Made by a program: the position numbers and the translations under genes. A DNA stretch of 64,000 nt from contig NZ_JADG01000009.1 of NCBI RefSeq assembly GCF_000518265.1, positions 310,001-374,000 on the forward strand, given 5' to 3'. This document shows, one piece after another, positions 8,519 to 16,852 of this stretch. The notes under the pieces are model-generated. The model had not been told where the DNA came from and ran no database searches. It saw only the letters and a program-made list of their open reading frames with translations. This stretch comes from Actinomadura oligospora ATCC 43269. Lineage in GTDB: Bacteria > Actinomycetota > Actinomycetes > Streptosporangiales > Streptosporangiaceae. How positions within the stretch are numbered: position 1 is the stretch's first letter; every line of letters begins with the position of its first letter.

Positions 8519-9475
8519 ATGAGCGAATCACGACCTGTTCTCGAACCCGCCGCGCAGGAGTTCGTCGATGCCACCGCCAACCCGCCCTTCCTCTACGACC
8601 TGGGGCCCGTCGTGGGACGCACGACCGTCGACAGCGTCCAGGACGGCGACGTGCCCGTCCCGGACGCCGACGTCGTCGACCTCGCCATCCCGGGCGGCCC
8701 CACCGGGGAGGTCCGGGTGCGCGTCCTGCGTCCGGCGGGCAGCACGGGGACCCTCCCGGTCATCCTGTACGTCCACGGCGCGGGCTGGGTGTTCGGCAAC
8801 GCCCACACGCACGACCGGCTCGTCCGCGAGCTCACCGTCCGCGCGAACGCCGCGACGGTCTTCGTCGAGTACAGCCTCTCCCCCGAGGTCAGGTACCCGA
8901 CGGCGATCGAGGAGATCTACACCGCGCTGGAGTGGATCGTGGCGAGCGGCGCCGAGCACGGCCTCGACGCCTCCCGCGTCGCCGTCGCCGGGGACTCGGT
9001 CGGCGGCAACATGGCCGCGGCGACGACGCTGCTGGCCAAGCGGAACGGCGGCCCGTCCCTGGCCGCGCAGGTGCTGTTCTACCCGGTCACGAACGCGGCC
9101 TTCGACACCGGCTCCTACGAGCGGTTCGAGAAGGGCTACTTCCTGAGCCGCGAGGGCATGCGCTGGTTCTGGGACCAGTACACGACCGACCCGGCCGAGC
9201 GCGCCGAGATCACCGCGTCGCCGCTGCGCGCCTCCCTCGACGACCTCGCCGGGCTGCCGCCCGCGCTGGTCATCGTCGCCGAGGCCGACGTCCTGCGCGA
9301 CGAGGGCGAGGCGTACGCCGCCCGGCTCCGCGAAGCCGGGGTGCCGGTCACGGCCGTCCGCTACCAGGGCATCATCCACGACTTCGTGATGCTCAACGCC
9401 CTGCGCGACACCCACGCCGCCAAGGCCGCCACCCGGCAGGCCGGCGAGTTCCTGCACGACGCCCTGCACGCCTGA
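8519..9475 (+). CDS. HSL-family alpha/beta hydrolase (acetyl esterase/lipase type)
   Basis: 318 residues. Oxyanion motif VHGAGWVFG, nucleophile elbow AGDSVGGNMAAA, acid in AEADVLRDEGE and base in IIHDFVML give a complete HSL-type Ser-Asp-His triad. It should hydrolyse short-chain esters; the natural substrate is unknown. It is the closest relative in the window of the gene just upstream, sharing the PPFLYDLGP-like N-terminal region and the YSLSPEVRYP cap, so the two look like a tandem duplication. A 111-bp gap separates them; 25 bp separate it from the next hydrolase pair. Confidence 0.88.
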   Translation: MSESRPVLEPAAQEFVDATANPPFLYDLGPVVGRTTVDSVQDGDVPVPDADVVDLAIPGGPTGEVRVRVLRPAGSTGTLPVILYVHGAGWVFGNAHTHDRLVRELTVRANAATVFVEYSLSPEVRYPTAIEEIYTALEWIVASGAEHGLDASRVAVAGDSVGGNMAAATTLLAKRNGGPSLAAQVLFYPVTNAAFDTGSYERFEKGYFLSREGMRWFWDQYTTDPAERAEITASPLRASLDDLAGLPPALVIVAEADVLRDEGEAYAARLREAGVPVTAVRYQGIIHDFVMLNALRDTHAAKAATRQAGEFLHDALHA

Positions 9476-9500
9476 TCCCTTCTTCCACCGGAGGTTCCCC

Positions 9501-10238
9501 ATGAACGGGTCCCCGCAGCCCACCGTCGTCCTGGTCCACGGGGCGTTCGCGGACGGCTCCAGCTTCGCGCGGCTCATCCCCGAGCTCCAGGCGGACGGCA
9601 TTCCCGTCGTCGTGCCCGCCGTGCCCAACCGCAGCCTGACCGGCGACGCCGCGTACGTCGCGTCGCTCGTCCGCGGGATCGAGGGACCGGTCGTCCTGGT
9701 CGGGCACTCCTACGGCGGCGCGGTCATCACCGTCGCGGGCGTCGAGGAGAACGTCACGGCCCTGGTCTACCTGGCCGGGTACGCGCTGGAGGAGGGCGAG
9801 AGCCTGGGCGAGCTGCAGGGCGGCTTCCCCGACTCGGCGCTGGCGTCCGCGCTGGTGCAGAGGCCCTACCCGACCGGGAACGGCGACGAGACCGGCGTCG
9901 ACGTCTACGTGGACCCCGAGCGGTTCCACGCCGTGTTCGCCGCCGACATCGACGAGGACCTCGCCCGGGTGCTCGCGGTGACCCAGCGTCCGCTGGCCGC
10001 CGCCGCGTTCGGCGAGCCCGCCCCGGCGGCCGCCTGGAAGACCAGGCCCGCCTTCGGCGTGGTCGCGGCGGCCGACCAGACCATCAACCCCGACGTCGAG
10101 CGGTTCGGCTACCGGCGCGCCGGCATCGAGACCGTGGAGCTCGACTCCTCGCACCTGGTGATGCTGTCGCGGCCCAAGGAGGTCGCCGCGCTGATCCGGG
10201 ACGCCATCCGCGCCACCACCACGGAGGAATCCGCATGA
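9501..10238 (+). CDS. Alpha/beta hydrolase (EstC-like)
   Basis: 245 residues with GGAGG before the ATG. It starts VVLVHGAFADGSSF, the usual HGxFxDxSxW start of the EstC/salicylate-esterase-like group. Nucleophile Ser lies in VLVGHSYGGAVI, and the base His near the C-terminus in SSHLVMLSRP. Its stop overlaps the start of the next gene by 4 nt (ATGA), so the two are translationally coupled. Substrate unknown; cytoplasmic. Confidence 0.85.
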   Translation: MNGSPQPTVVLVHGAFADGSSFARLIPELQADGIPVVVPAVPNRSLTGDAAYVASLVRGIEGPVVLVGHSYGGAVITVAGVEENVTALVYLAGYALEEGESLGELQGGFPDSALASALVQRPYPTGNGDETGVDVYVDPERFHAVFAADIDEDLARVLAVTQRPLAAAAFGEPAPAAAWKTRPAFGVVAAADQTINPDVERFGYRRAGIETVELDSSHLVMLSRPKEVAALIRDAIRATTTEESA

Positions 10239-10945
10239 CCGGGCTCACCGCCGTCCTCGTCCACGGCGCGTTCGCCGACGCCTCCAGCTGGCGGCCCGTC
10301 GCCGAACGGCTGCGCGACGCGGGCACCCGGGTCCTGGCCGTCGCCAACCCGCTGCGCGGGCTCGCCCACGACGGCGTCTACGTCGCCTCGGTCGTCCGGC
10401 GGATCGACGGCCCGGTGGTGCTCGTCGGCCACTCCTACGGCGGCCCGGTCATCACGCACGCCTCGTCCACGGCGACCAACGTCGAGGGCCTGGTCTTCGT
10501 CGCCGCGTTCGGGCTGGACACCGGGATGAGCGCGCTGTCGTCGGTGGAGGGCTTCCCGGCGCCCGAACTGGCTTCGGCGCTGGTTCCGGGCGCGTACCCG
10601 GACGGTTCGGGCACCGCGACCGAGTTCACCATCGACGAGGCCCGGTTCTCCTCGGTGTTCTGCGCCGACCTGCCGTCCGACACGGCCGCGCTGATGGCCG
10701 CCTCGCAGCGTCCGGTCGCCGAGCGCGCGCTCGCCGAGCCGCTCGCCGTCGAGCCCGGCTGGAAGCGGCTGCCGTCCCGGTTCGTCGTGGCCGGGGCCGA
10801 CCACGCGATCGACCCCGGCGCGCAGCGGGCCGCCGCCACCCGGGTGGGTGCCGAGACCGTGGAGTTGGCAGGGGCCTCCCACGCGGTCGCGCTGTCGCAC
10901 CCGGAGGCGGTCGCCCGCGCGATCACCGCGGCCATGCTCGGCTGA
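10235..10945 (+). CDS. Alpha/beta hydrolase, paralogue of the upstream gene
   Basis: 236 residues, with VLVHGAFADASSW, nucleophile elbow VLVGHSYGGPVI and base His in ASHAVALSHPE. It resembles the preceding protein over its whole length, including the FSSVFCADLPSD region (FHAVFAADIDED there), so it is a tandem duplicate. The ATGA overlap means it depends on translation of the gene before it. Two strong hairpins follow it, ending the hydrolase transcription unit. Confidence 0.85.
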   Translation: MTGLTAVLVHGAFADASSWRPVAERLRDAGTRVLAVANPLRGLAHDGVYVASVVRRIDGPVVLVGHSYGGPVITHASSTATNVEGLVFVAAFGLDTGMSALSSVEGFPAPELASALVPGAYPDGSGTATEFTIDEARFSSVFCADLPSDTAALMAASQRPVAERALAEPLAVEPGWKRLPSRFVVAGADHAIDPGAQRAAATRVGAETVELAGASHAVALSHPEAVARAITAAMLG

Positions 10946-10969
10946 AGCGGCCTCCTGTCGCCGGCCGGC

Positions 10970-11018
10970 CTCGGCCGACCGTCCCGCTGCGTCCGTCGTG
11001 GACGGACGGTCGGCCGAG
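10970..11018 (+). terminator. Strong hairpin, first of two after the hydrolase cluster
   Basis: A perfect 15-bp stem, CTCGGCCGACCGTCC (10970-10984) with GGACGGTCGGCCGAG (11004-11018), and a 19-nt loop, starting 25 bp after the stop of the last hydrolase gene. There is no U tract, as is common for terminators in high-GC actinomycetes. Confidence 0.75.
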
Positions 11019-11056
11019 TCCGCCGGCCCGCGTCCCGAACGCACCGAACCGGTGAG

Positions 11057-11093
11057 GGCGGCCCCGGAAGCGCTCCAACCCTCCGGGGCCGCC
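11057..11093 (+). terminator. Second hairpin of the tandem terminator
   Basis: A perfect 12-bp stem, GGCGGCCCCGGA (11057-11068) with TCCGGGGCCGCC (11082-11093). It lies 38 bp after the first hairpin, and a short A7 run flanked by GCGG/CCGC follows at 11103-11117. The rest of the 336-bp gap (11118-11281) must carry the MFS promoter; I see no clear operator in it. Confidence 0.65.
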
Positions 11094-11281
11094 GCCGGAC
11101 AAGCGGAAAAAAACCGCCTGCCTCGGAGCGCCCCGCCGTCGGCTTGGTCATCGCGATCAGAGATGACTGTCGTCGCCGATCATCGCCGTCAGGAGGGAAG
11201 CGATCCGGGGCTGCGGGCGCTCTCATGGGACGTGCGGCACGTCCGCCGCACGAACCGATCCGAGTTCCGCAGAAGGTGGCC

Positions 11282-12517
11282 ATGACAATCCAGTCCAGTC
11301 CCGCGACCCCGACTCCGGGCGCGGACACGTCGAGCGACGCCCGTGGCGGCGTGCCGGGATGGCTGGTGGCGCTGCTGGCCTTCGCCACCGGCGCCACGGT
11401 CGCGAACCTCTACTACGCCCAGCCGCTGCTCTCCACCCTGGCCGGCGTCTTCCATGTGGGCACCGCCACGGCGGGCGCGCTCGTGACGGTCACCCAGGTC
11501 GGCTACGTCATCGGCATGCTGTTCCTGGTGCCGCTCGGCGACCGGTTCGAGAAGCGCGGGCTGGTGACGCTGCTGCTGGCCGTGACCAGCGCGGTCATGG
11601 CGGTCGCGGGCATGGCGACCGGGTTCCCGGTGCTGTTGCTCGCCTCCCTGGTCAGCGGCGCGACCTCGGTCGTCGCCCAGATCCTGGTGCCGTTCGCCGC
11701 GAGCCTGGCCCCCGACCACGCCCGCGGACGGATCGTCGGACGGGTGATGGCCGGGCTGCTCACCGGCATCCTGCTCTCCCGGACGATCAGCGCCCTGGTC
11801 GCCGACGCCGCCGGATGGCGGACGGTCTACGCCGGTTCGGCCGTCCTGACCGCGCTGCTGGCCGTCGCCCTGCGGCTGGCGCTGCCCGCGCACGCGCCGA
11901 CGACCTCGCTCCCCTACCACCACGTGCTCCGCTCCACCGTGCGGCTGGTGCGCACGCACCCGGCGGTGCTGCGGCGCGGCCTGTACCAGGCGGCGATGTT
12001 CGGCGCGTTCAGCGCGTTCTGGACGACCGTCTCGTTCCTGCTGACCGGACCCCAATTCCACTACGGCTCCACCGGAGTCGGCCTGTTCGCGCTGGTCGGC
12101 GCGGCGGGCGCGGCCATCGCGCCGCTGGCGGGCCACTGGGCCGACCGCGGTCTGGGCCGTCCGGTGACCGGGGCGGCGCTGGCGGCCGGGGCGCTCGCCT
12201 CGCTGCTCGCCGGGCTCGGCTCACACCACATCGTCCTGCTCGCCCTCGCCGCCGTCCTGCTCGACGTGGCCGTGCAGACCACCCTCATCGTCGGCCAGCA
12301 CGTCGTCTACCAGCTCGACGCCGCCGCCCGGGCCCGGCTGAACAGCGCCTTCATCGCGATCTTCTTCGCGGGTGGCGCTCTCGGCTCGCAGCTCGGCTCG
12401 GTCGTCTACCGCGCGGCCGGATGGACCGCCGTCGCCGCGTTCGGCGCGGCCCTGCCGCTGCTCGCGCTGCTCTACTGGACGACCGAGCGCCGGACGGCCT
12501 CACGTGAGGTGGCGTAG
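11282..12517 (+). CDS. MFS transporter (drug/sugar exporter type, 12 TM)
   Basis: 411 residues with about 12 hydrophobic helices. The start of TM1 (TVANLYYAQPLL) and the loop 2-3 motif (GYVIGMLFLVPLGDRFEKRG) match the group of MFS exporters found in many actinomycetes and proteobacteria. The ATG at 11282 is chosen because AGGTGG precedes it and the residues before TM1 are short and polar. It should be a proton-coupled efflux protein in the cytoplasmic membrane with unknown substrate. Its 3' end overlaps the convergent LysR gene by 18 bp. Confidence 0.88.
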   Translation: MTIQSSPATPTPGADTSSDARGGVPGWLVALLAFATGATVANLYYAQPLLSTLAGVFHVGTATAGALVTVTQVGYVIGMLFLVPLGDRFEKRGLVTLLLAVTSAVMAVAGMATGFPVLLLASLVSGATSVVAQILVPFAASLAPDHARGRIVGRVMAGLLTGILLSRTISALVADAAGWRTVYAGSAVLTALLAVALRLALPAHAPTTSLPYHHVLRSTVRLVRTHPAVLRRGLYQAAMFGAFSAFWTTVSFLLTGPQFHYGSTGVGLFALVGAAGAAIAPLAGHWADRGLGRPVTGAALAAGALASLLAGLGSHHIVLLALAAVLLDVAVQTTLIVGQHVVYQLDAAARARLNSAFIAIFFAGGALGSQLGSVVYRAAGWTAVAAFGAALPLLALLYWTTERRTASREVA

Positions 12518-13360
12518 CAGCGCCGCCACCGCCGGAGCCGGATCCCCGCCGGGACGCACCACCGCGACGTCCCAGCGGGGCGCACGGCCGGCGAACCGGC
12601 GCAGCGCCAGTCCGGGGAACCGGGCGGCGATCGACTCCGGCATCACGCAGACACCCAGGTCATGCTGGACGAGCTCGGCGGCGGCCACGATGTCGTTCAC
12701 CTCGAACACCGGGGCGCGCTCGACCGCGGCCGCGCGGAACGACCGGTCCACCGCCGCCCGGATCGCCCAGCCGGGCGCGAAGTCCACGAAGGGCATCCCG
12801 GCCGCCTCCGCGAACGTGACCGTGTCGTCCCGTTCGAAGACGCGGCCGGGCGCGGCGGCCAGGATCATCTCCTCGCGCGCGAGCGAGCGGACCTCCAGGC
12901 CGCGCCGCTGCTGGCGGTCGAACGCCACGACCGCGACGTCCACCGAACCATCGCGCAGGGCCGTCCGGATGTCGGCGACCGCGGCCTGACGCAACCGGAC
13001 GGTCAACCCGGGATGCTCGGCGCGCAGCTCCGCCAGCGCCCGGCCGAGACCGAGCCAGACGCCCTGCATCGTCCCGACCGTCAGCACGCCTCGCAGGTGT
13101 CCCCGCGCCTCGTCCGCCGCCGCCCGCGCCGACTCCACCGCCCGCAGCGCATGGCGTGCGGCGGGCACGAACGCCGCACCGGCGCTCGTCAGGGTGACCC
13201 GGTGCGTCGTCCGCTCGAAGAGCCGGACGCCGAGCTCCTTCTCCAGGGCCCGGACGGTCCCGGACACCGCGGACTGCACGACGTTCAACCGCCGCGCGGC
13301 GGCCGTGAACCCGCCCTCCTCGGCCACCGCGACGACGACCTCCATCTGCCGCAGTTCCAT
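12500..13360 (-). CDS. LysR-family transcriptional regulator
   Basis: 286 residues. N-terminal winged HTH with FTAAARRLNVVQSAVSGTVR (about 18-37), then a substrate-binding domain of type 2 periplasmic-binding fold. It is convergent with the MFS gene and overlaps its last 18 bp, so the two transcripts are partly antisense. LysR proteins usually control a divergent neighbour, but the neighbour on its 5' side is the metallo-hydrolase at 13581, also divergent and 220 bp away. Effector unknown. Confidence 0.9.
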   Translation of the reverse strand: MELRQMEVVVAVAEEGGFTAAARRLNVVQSAVSGTVRALEKELGVRLFERTTHRVTLTSAGAAFVPAARHALRAVESARAAADEARGHLRGVLTVGTMQGVWLGLGRALAELRAEHPGLTVRLRQAAVADIRTALRDGSVDVAVVAFDRQQRRGLEVRSLAREEMILAAAPGRVFERDDTVTFAEAAGMPFVDFAPGWAIRAAVDRSFRAAAVERAPVFEVNDIVAAAELVQHDLGVCVMPESIAARFPGLALRRFAGRAPRWDVAVVRPGGDPAPAVAALLRHLT

Positions 13361-13507
13361 CCCGCCCCCACCCGTCGAACGCCCTTCCCCTGATCATCTC
13401 AGGGGCTCCTCCAGAGGCCCGGCCGAGCCGGGCCTCTGGACGCAGGACCCTCGGGGCGGCTCCTCCGGGCTTTCCGCCACCCCCGCTTCACCACTCAGGG
13501 TCATGAT

Positions 13508-13524
13508 CTATATACGTTATGTAG
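13508..13524. promoter_or_regulatory. AT-rich inverted repeat, candidate operator
   Basis: CTATATA-CGT-TATGTAG is an inverted repeat with one mismatch per arm (CTAyATA/TATrTAG) in an AT-rich island that stands out from the surrounding sequence. It lies 57 bp upstream of the metallo-hydrolase start and 148 bp upstream of the LysR start, so it may be a promoter core or an operator of either gene. Confidence 0.45.
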
Positions 13525-13580
13525 TGAAATGGGGACAGGGGGTCACGGGGCGGCGGAGGGCATAAGGGGAGGGACCATCC

Positions 13581-14414
13581 ATGGAGCTGCAGTTCATCGG
13601 TACGGGGTCGATCGTCAGTGACCGGCTGAGTTCGTCGGCGCTGGTCGATGAGGCGATCCTGATCGACACGCCCAACGGGTCGATGAAGGCGATGCGCCGC
13701 TACGGGCTGAAGCCGGAGGCCGTCGACGTCTGCCTCATCACCCACTTCCACGCCGACCACTTCTTCGACATCGTCTTCCTGTTCCTGGAACAGGGACTGC
13801 TCCGGCAGCGCGGGACGGATCTGGTGTTGATCGGCCCCCTCGGGTTCGAGGAGCGCGTCCAGCGGCTGTTCGAGCTGGCCTATCCGGGGAGCTGGGAGCA
13901 CATCCGGCCCAGGACCCGTCCGTCCTTCGTCGAGATCGGCGACAACGGCGGTGAGTGGGAGGGCCTCGCGGGCGGACGCCACTACCAGGTCAAGGCGCGG
14001 CCGGTGCAGCACACCGTCCCCACCCTGGGCTACCGCGTCACCGACGACCGGGGCACCACCCTGGGCTGCACCGGCGACACCGCCTACTGCCCGGCCGTCG
14101 AGGAACTGGCCTCGACCAGCTCGACCCTGATCGCCGACACCACCTTCCCCACCGAGGCCAAGGCCGGGCACATGAGCCTGCGGGAGGTCGAGGCGCTCGC
14201 CGGACGCCATCCCGACCTGCACATCCTGTCCACCCACATCAGCGACGACGTCCCGGCCCCGACCCGTCCCAACGTGGCCTTCCCCGCCGACGGCCAGCGG
14301 TTCACCCTCGACTCCCACACCCTGACCGCGCACGACCCGCGGGCCTCGGACGGCGCCGACGCCGACGCCGGCAAGCCACTGACGAAGAACCTGTCGCACT
14401 GGCGCTTCAGCTGA
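13581..14414 (+). CDS. Metallo-beta-lactamase-fold hydrolase, RNase Z-like
   Basis: 277 residues. The metal-binding signature HFHADHFFD (about 55-63) and downstream GCTGDTAYC (metal Asp) and LSTHIS (last His) are those of the MBL superfamily, RNase Z/ElaC-like branch. The starting strand MELQFIGTGS is typical. It lacks the long exosite arm of true RNase Z, so a tRNA 3'-processing role is not shown; a small-molecule or phosphodiester hydrolase is as likely. Cytoplasmic, two metal ions (usually Zn) expected. Divergent from the LysR gene at 12500. Confidence 0.82.
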   Translation: MELQFIGTGSIVSDRLSSSALVDEAILIDTPNGSMKAMRRYGLKPEAVDVCLITHFHADHFFDIVFLFLEQGLLRQRGTDLVLIGPLGFEERVQRLFELAYPGSWEHIRPRTRPSFVEIGDNGGEWEGLAGGRHYQVKARPVQHTVPTLGYRVTDDRGTTLGCTGDTAYCPAVEELASTSSTLIADTTFPTEAKAGHMSLREVEALAGRHPDLHILSTHISDDVPAPTRPNVAFPADGQRFTLDSHTLTAHDPRASDGADADAGKPLTKNLSHWRFS

Positions 14415-14487
14415 GTTCGGGCGGGACGCTGAGGACGGCCCGCCGAGTCGAGATCGTGACCCGGGGCCGAGCACTAGGCTCCCGGCC

Positions 14488-15342
14488 ATGTCGCACCCTT
14501 GGCATCGGTCCTTCCGCATTCCCGCCACCTTCACCGCCCTGGCCGAGTTCGTCATGGACGGTCTGGATCCCGGCGATCCGGACGTGTGGCGTTACGCCTC
14601 GTGGATGGACCACGGCGGCTCGCTGTTCTGCGGCGATCTCGAACCGGCCCTGCTCGGCATGCCGGGGAGCGGTGACGTCCCCGAACAGTTCTGCGGGGAG
14701 CTGGCGTACCACTTCCAGCCGCTCGAGATCCTCCCCTTCTGCTGGAACGGCGGGGACGCGCTGCACTACGGATGGGCCGTCCTCGCTCCCGAACTCGACG
14801 CCGACGATCACCCCTGCGTGTCCTTCGCACCCGTGGACGACCGGGCGTGGTGGCTCGGCGACACCACCAAGCAGGCCCTGGAGAACCTGCTCGTCGGGAC
14901 GGTCGCAGGGGCGCGGGAACGTCCCTCCCCGGCCGAGGAGCCGCTCTGGGCGGAGGTGTGCGACGCCCTCGGTCTCCGCCCTGACCTGGAGTCGACGGAG
15001 ATCACGCCGGGGGCGCGTTCGAAGCGGGACCTTCGGCCGGAGGTGCCGCCGGGGTGGCGGTACGAGCCGTCCGGGGACGGTATCGGCGTCCTCGCGGAGG
15101 CGTCGGCGTTCGCCCCCTCCTCCGTGCCCGTCGACAAGCCGTGGGATCAGGACGAATACCTGCCGTGGGCGCGCGCGTTCCTCGACGAGGGATATCCGGG
15201 GTCGGCGTTGTGCGTTCTGAAGTCGCTTTCGTCCCACAGTCGCGCGAGCGTGGAGTTGATGCGCGAGGCGTACCGGCGGCTGGGCCGCGATCTGCATGTC
15301 GAACGCGCCGACCTCTGGCTGAGCCTCCATCCGTCCGACTGA
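14488..15342 (+). CDS. Hypothetical protein of unknown family
   Basis: 284 residues, no signal peptide and no membrane helix. The protein is acidic, rich in Trp (WRYASWMDHGGSLFCGDLEP, DRAWWLGDTTKQALENLL) and has a middle linker (about 155-205) of charged and Pro residues. The first ~140 residues read like a compact alpha/beta domain that sees a partner or substrate surface. A distant relation to SMI1/KNR4 (SUKH) immunity-type folds is possible but I cannot show it. It starts 73 bp after the MBL gene on the same strand and may be co-transcribed. Confidence 0.7.
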   Translation: MSHPWHRSFRIPATFTALAEFVMDGLDPGDPDVWRYASWMDHGGSLFCGDLEPALLGMPGSGDVPEQFCGELAYHFQPLEILPFCWNGGDALHYGWAVLAPELDADDHPCVSFAPVDDRAWWLGDTTKQALENLLVGTVAGARERPSPAEEPLWAEVCDALGLRPDLESTEITPGARSKRDLRPEVPPGWRYEPSGDGIGVLAEASAFAPSSVPVDKPWDQDEYLPWARAFLDEGYPGSALCVLKSLSSHSRASVELMREAYRRLGRDLHVERADLWLSLHPSD

Positions 15343-15479
15343 CGCGCCAGGGCGCGGCGCGGGCTTTCGGTGGGTGGTGCTCATGCTTTCGAGTCCGGGC
15401 GGGAACCACTCTGATCAGGGACTTCGTGAACGGCCCGATGCCGAGTCGGGAGCCGGGAGCCCGATCAGGAGGCCGTCCG

Positions 15480-16733
15480 TTGAGCACGCGCGCCGGGGGA
15501 ACCGACCCGCTGAACGTCGTCTGGATCACCGCCAGCTTCCCCCCGGAGGTCAGCGGCGTCTCGCTGGGGAACGTGGAGCGGGCCCACTGGTTCGCCGGAC
15601 GGAAGGACGTGCGCCTGTCCCTGCTCGTCCCCGAGGCCCCCGAAACGCGCGACGGACTGGCGGAGACCGTCGGCGACGCCCCTTCGACCGGGGAGGGCAC
15701 GGGCGGCCTGGAGGTGCTCACCTATGCCGCCAAGCGGTGGCCGCCCTATCCGATGATGCTCGTCCCACGGCGTTCGGCGCTCGGGCAGATCGACGCGGCG
15801 CTGGGGAGGATCGCGCCGGACCTGGTGGTCGTCACCAACCCCGAACGCTGCTTCATGTTCGCCTCGTGGGGGATGCCGGGCCGCGAGCACGCGCGGCGGC
15901 ACGGCGTCCCCTATGTGGCCCAGTACCAGAGCGACTACTACAACTTCGCCCTGAGTTATCCGCTTCTGCGCTACCTGCGGGTGCCGGTTCTCCGGCCCGT
16001 CATGCGCGTCCTGTACCGGAACTTCGACGCCGCCATCTGCGCGACCCCGCACGCGGCGGCCACCCTGCGGGACTTCACCGACATCCCGATCGAGCAGGTC
16101 CCCTTCGTGGGGGTCGACCTCGACGCCTTCAGCCCGGACCGCGCCGACCCGGCCGTCCTCACCAGGCTGGCGCCCTACTACGACGGGCGCGGCCAGCGCG
16201 TCCTCTACCTGGGACGACTCGCCCGCGAGAAGCGCGTCGACCTCATCATCGACGCCTTCCTCAGGCTGAACGCGGCCCCCGGCGGCGAGGACCTCTCGCT
16301 CTTCGTCGCGGGTGAGGGTCCCGCCGACGTCACCGCGCAGATCGCGCGACTCTCCGCCGCGTCCCCCCGGATCCACATGGTCGGTTTCGTCCGGGGCGCC
16401 GACCGCAGCGCGCTCTTCGCGTCCTGCGACGCGTTCTGCACGGCGTCCCCGTTCGAGACGCTCGGACGGGCCGTCGTGGAGGCGATGGCCTCGGGGACGC
16501 CGGTGGTCGTCCCCTCCAGCGGGGGCATCACCAACGTCCTGGCGGACGGACGCAACGCCTACCTCTTCCCGCCCGGCGACCGCGTCGGGCTCGTCGACGC
16601 CCTGGGCAGGGCGCTCGCCGACAAGGAGGACGTGACCGCCGCGGCCCGCGCCGACGCCGCGGAGTTCACCACCGAGAACGGCTGCATGCGCCTCCTCGCC
16701 TGTTACCGGCGCCTCGCCGGACACGACCGCTGA
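15480..16733 (+). CDS. GT4-family (GT-B) glycosyltransferase
   Basis: 417 residues. The N-terminal half begins LNVVWITASFPPEVSG, a Rossmann strand and glycine loop that binds the acceptor. The C-terminal half has YLGRLAREKRVDLIIDAF and the EX7E nucleotide-sugar motif (ETLGRAVVEAMASGTPVV). Such enzymes move a sugar from NDP- or GDP-sugar to a lipid or glycan at the inner face of the membrane. The TTG at 15480 is favoured because AGGAGG lies seven bases upstream; ATG 15438 and GTG 15426 are in frame but lack a ribosome site. Neighbouring GH5 lipoprotein suggests a cell-surface glycan. Confidence 0.85.
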   Translation: MSTRAGGTDPLNVVWITASFPPEVSGVSLGNVERAHWFAGRKDVRLSLLVPEAPETRDGLAETVGDAPSTGEGTGGLEVLTYAAKRWPPYPMMLVPRRSALGQIDAALGRIAPDLVVVTNPERCFMFASWGMPGREHARRHGVPYVAQYQSDYYNFALSYPLLRYLRVPVLRPVMRVLYRNFDAAICATPHAAATLRDFTDIPIEQVPFVGVDLDAFSPDRADPAVLTRLAPYYDGRGQRVLYLGRLAREKRVDLIIDAFLRLNAAPGGEDLSLFVAGEGPADVTAQIARLSAASPRIHMVGFVRGADRSALFASCDAFCTASPFETLGRAVVEAMASGTPVVVPSSGGITNVLADGRNAYLFPPGDRVGLVDALGRALADKEDVTAAARADAAEFTTENGCMRLLACYRRLAGHDR

Positions 16734-16852
16734 GGGCGCTCCGGAACGGGCAACGGTCGGGTAACGATGCCGCCGGTCCCGCCGCGCGCCGCGCGCCGAG
16801 TCCGAATGATCTTCTGCGCCAGCACCAAGATCGCTTGAACGGACACGGATCC

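Noticed and set aside
13581..14414. Bona fide RNase Z (rnz) or arylsulfatase gene
   Set aside because: The fold is clear but the exosite arm is missing and there is no supporting context, so only the family is named.
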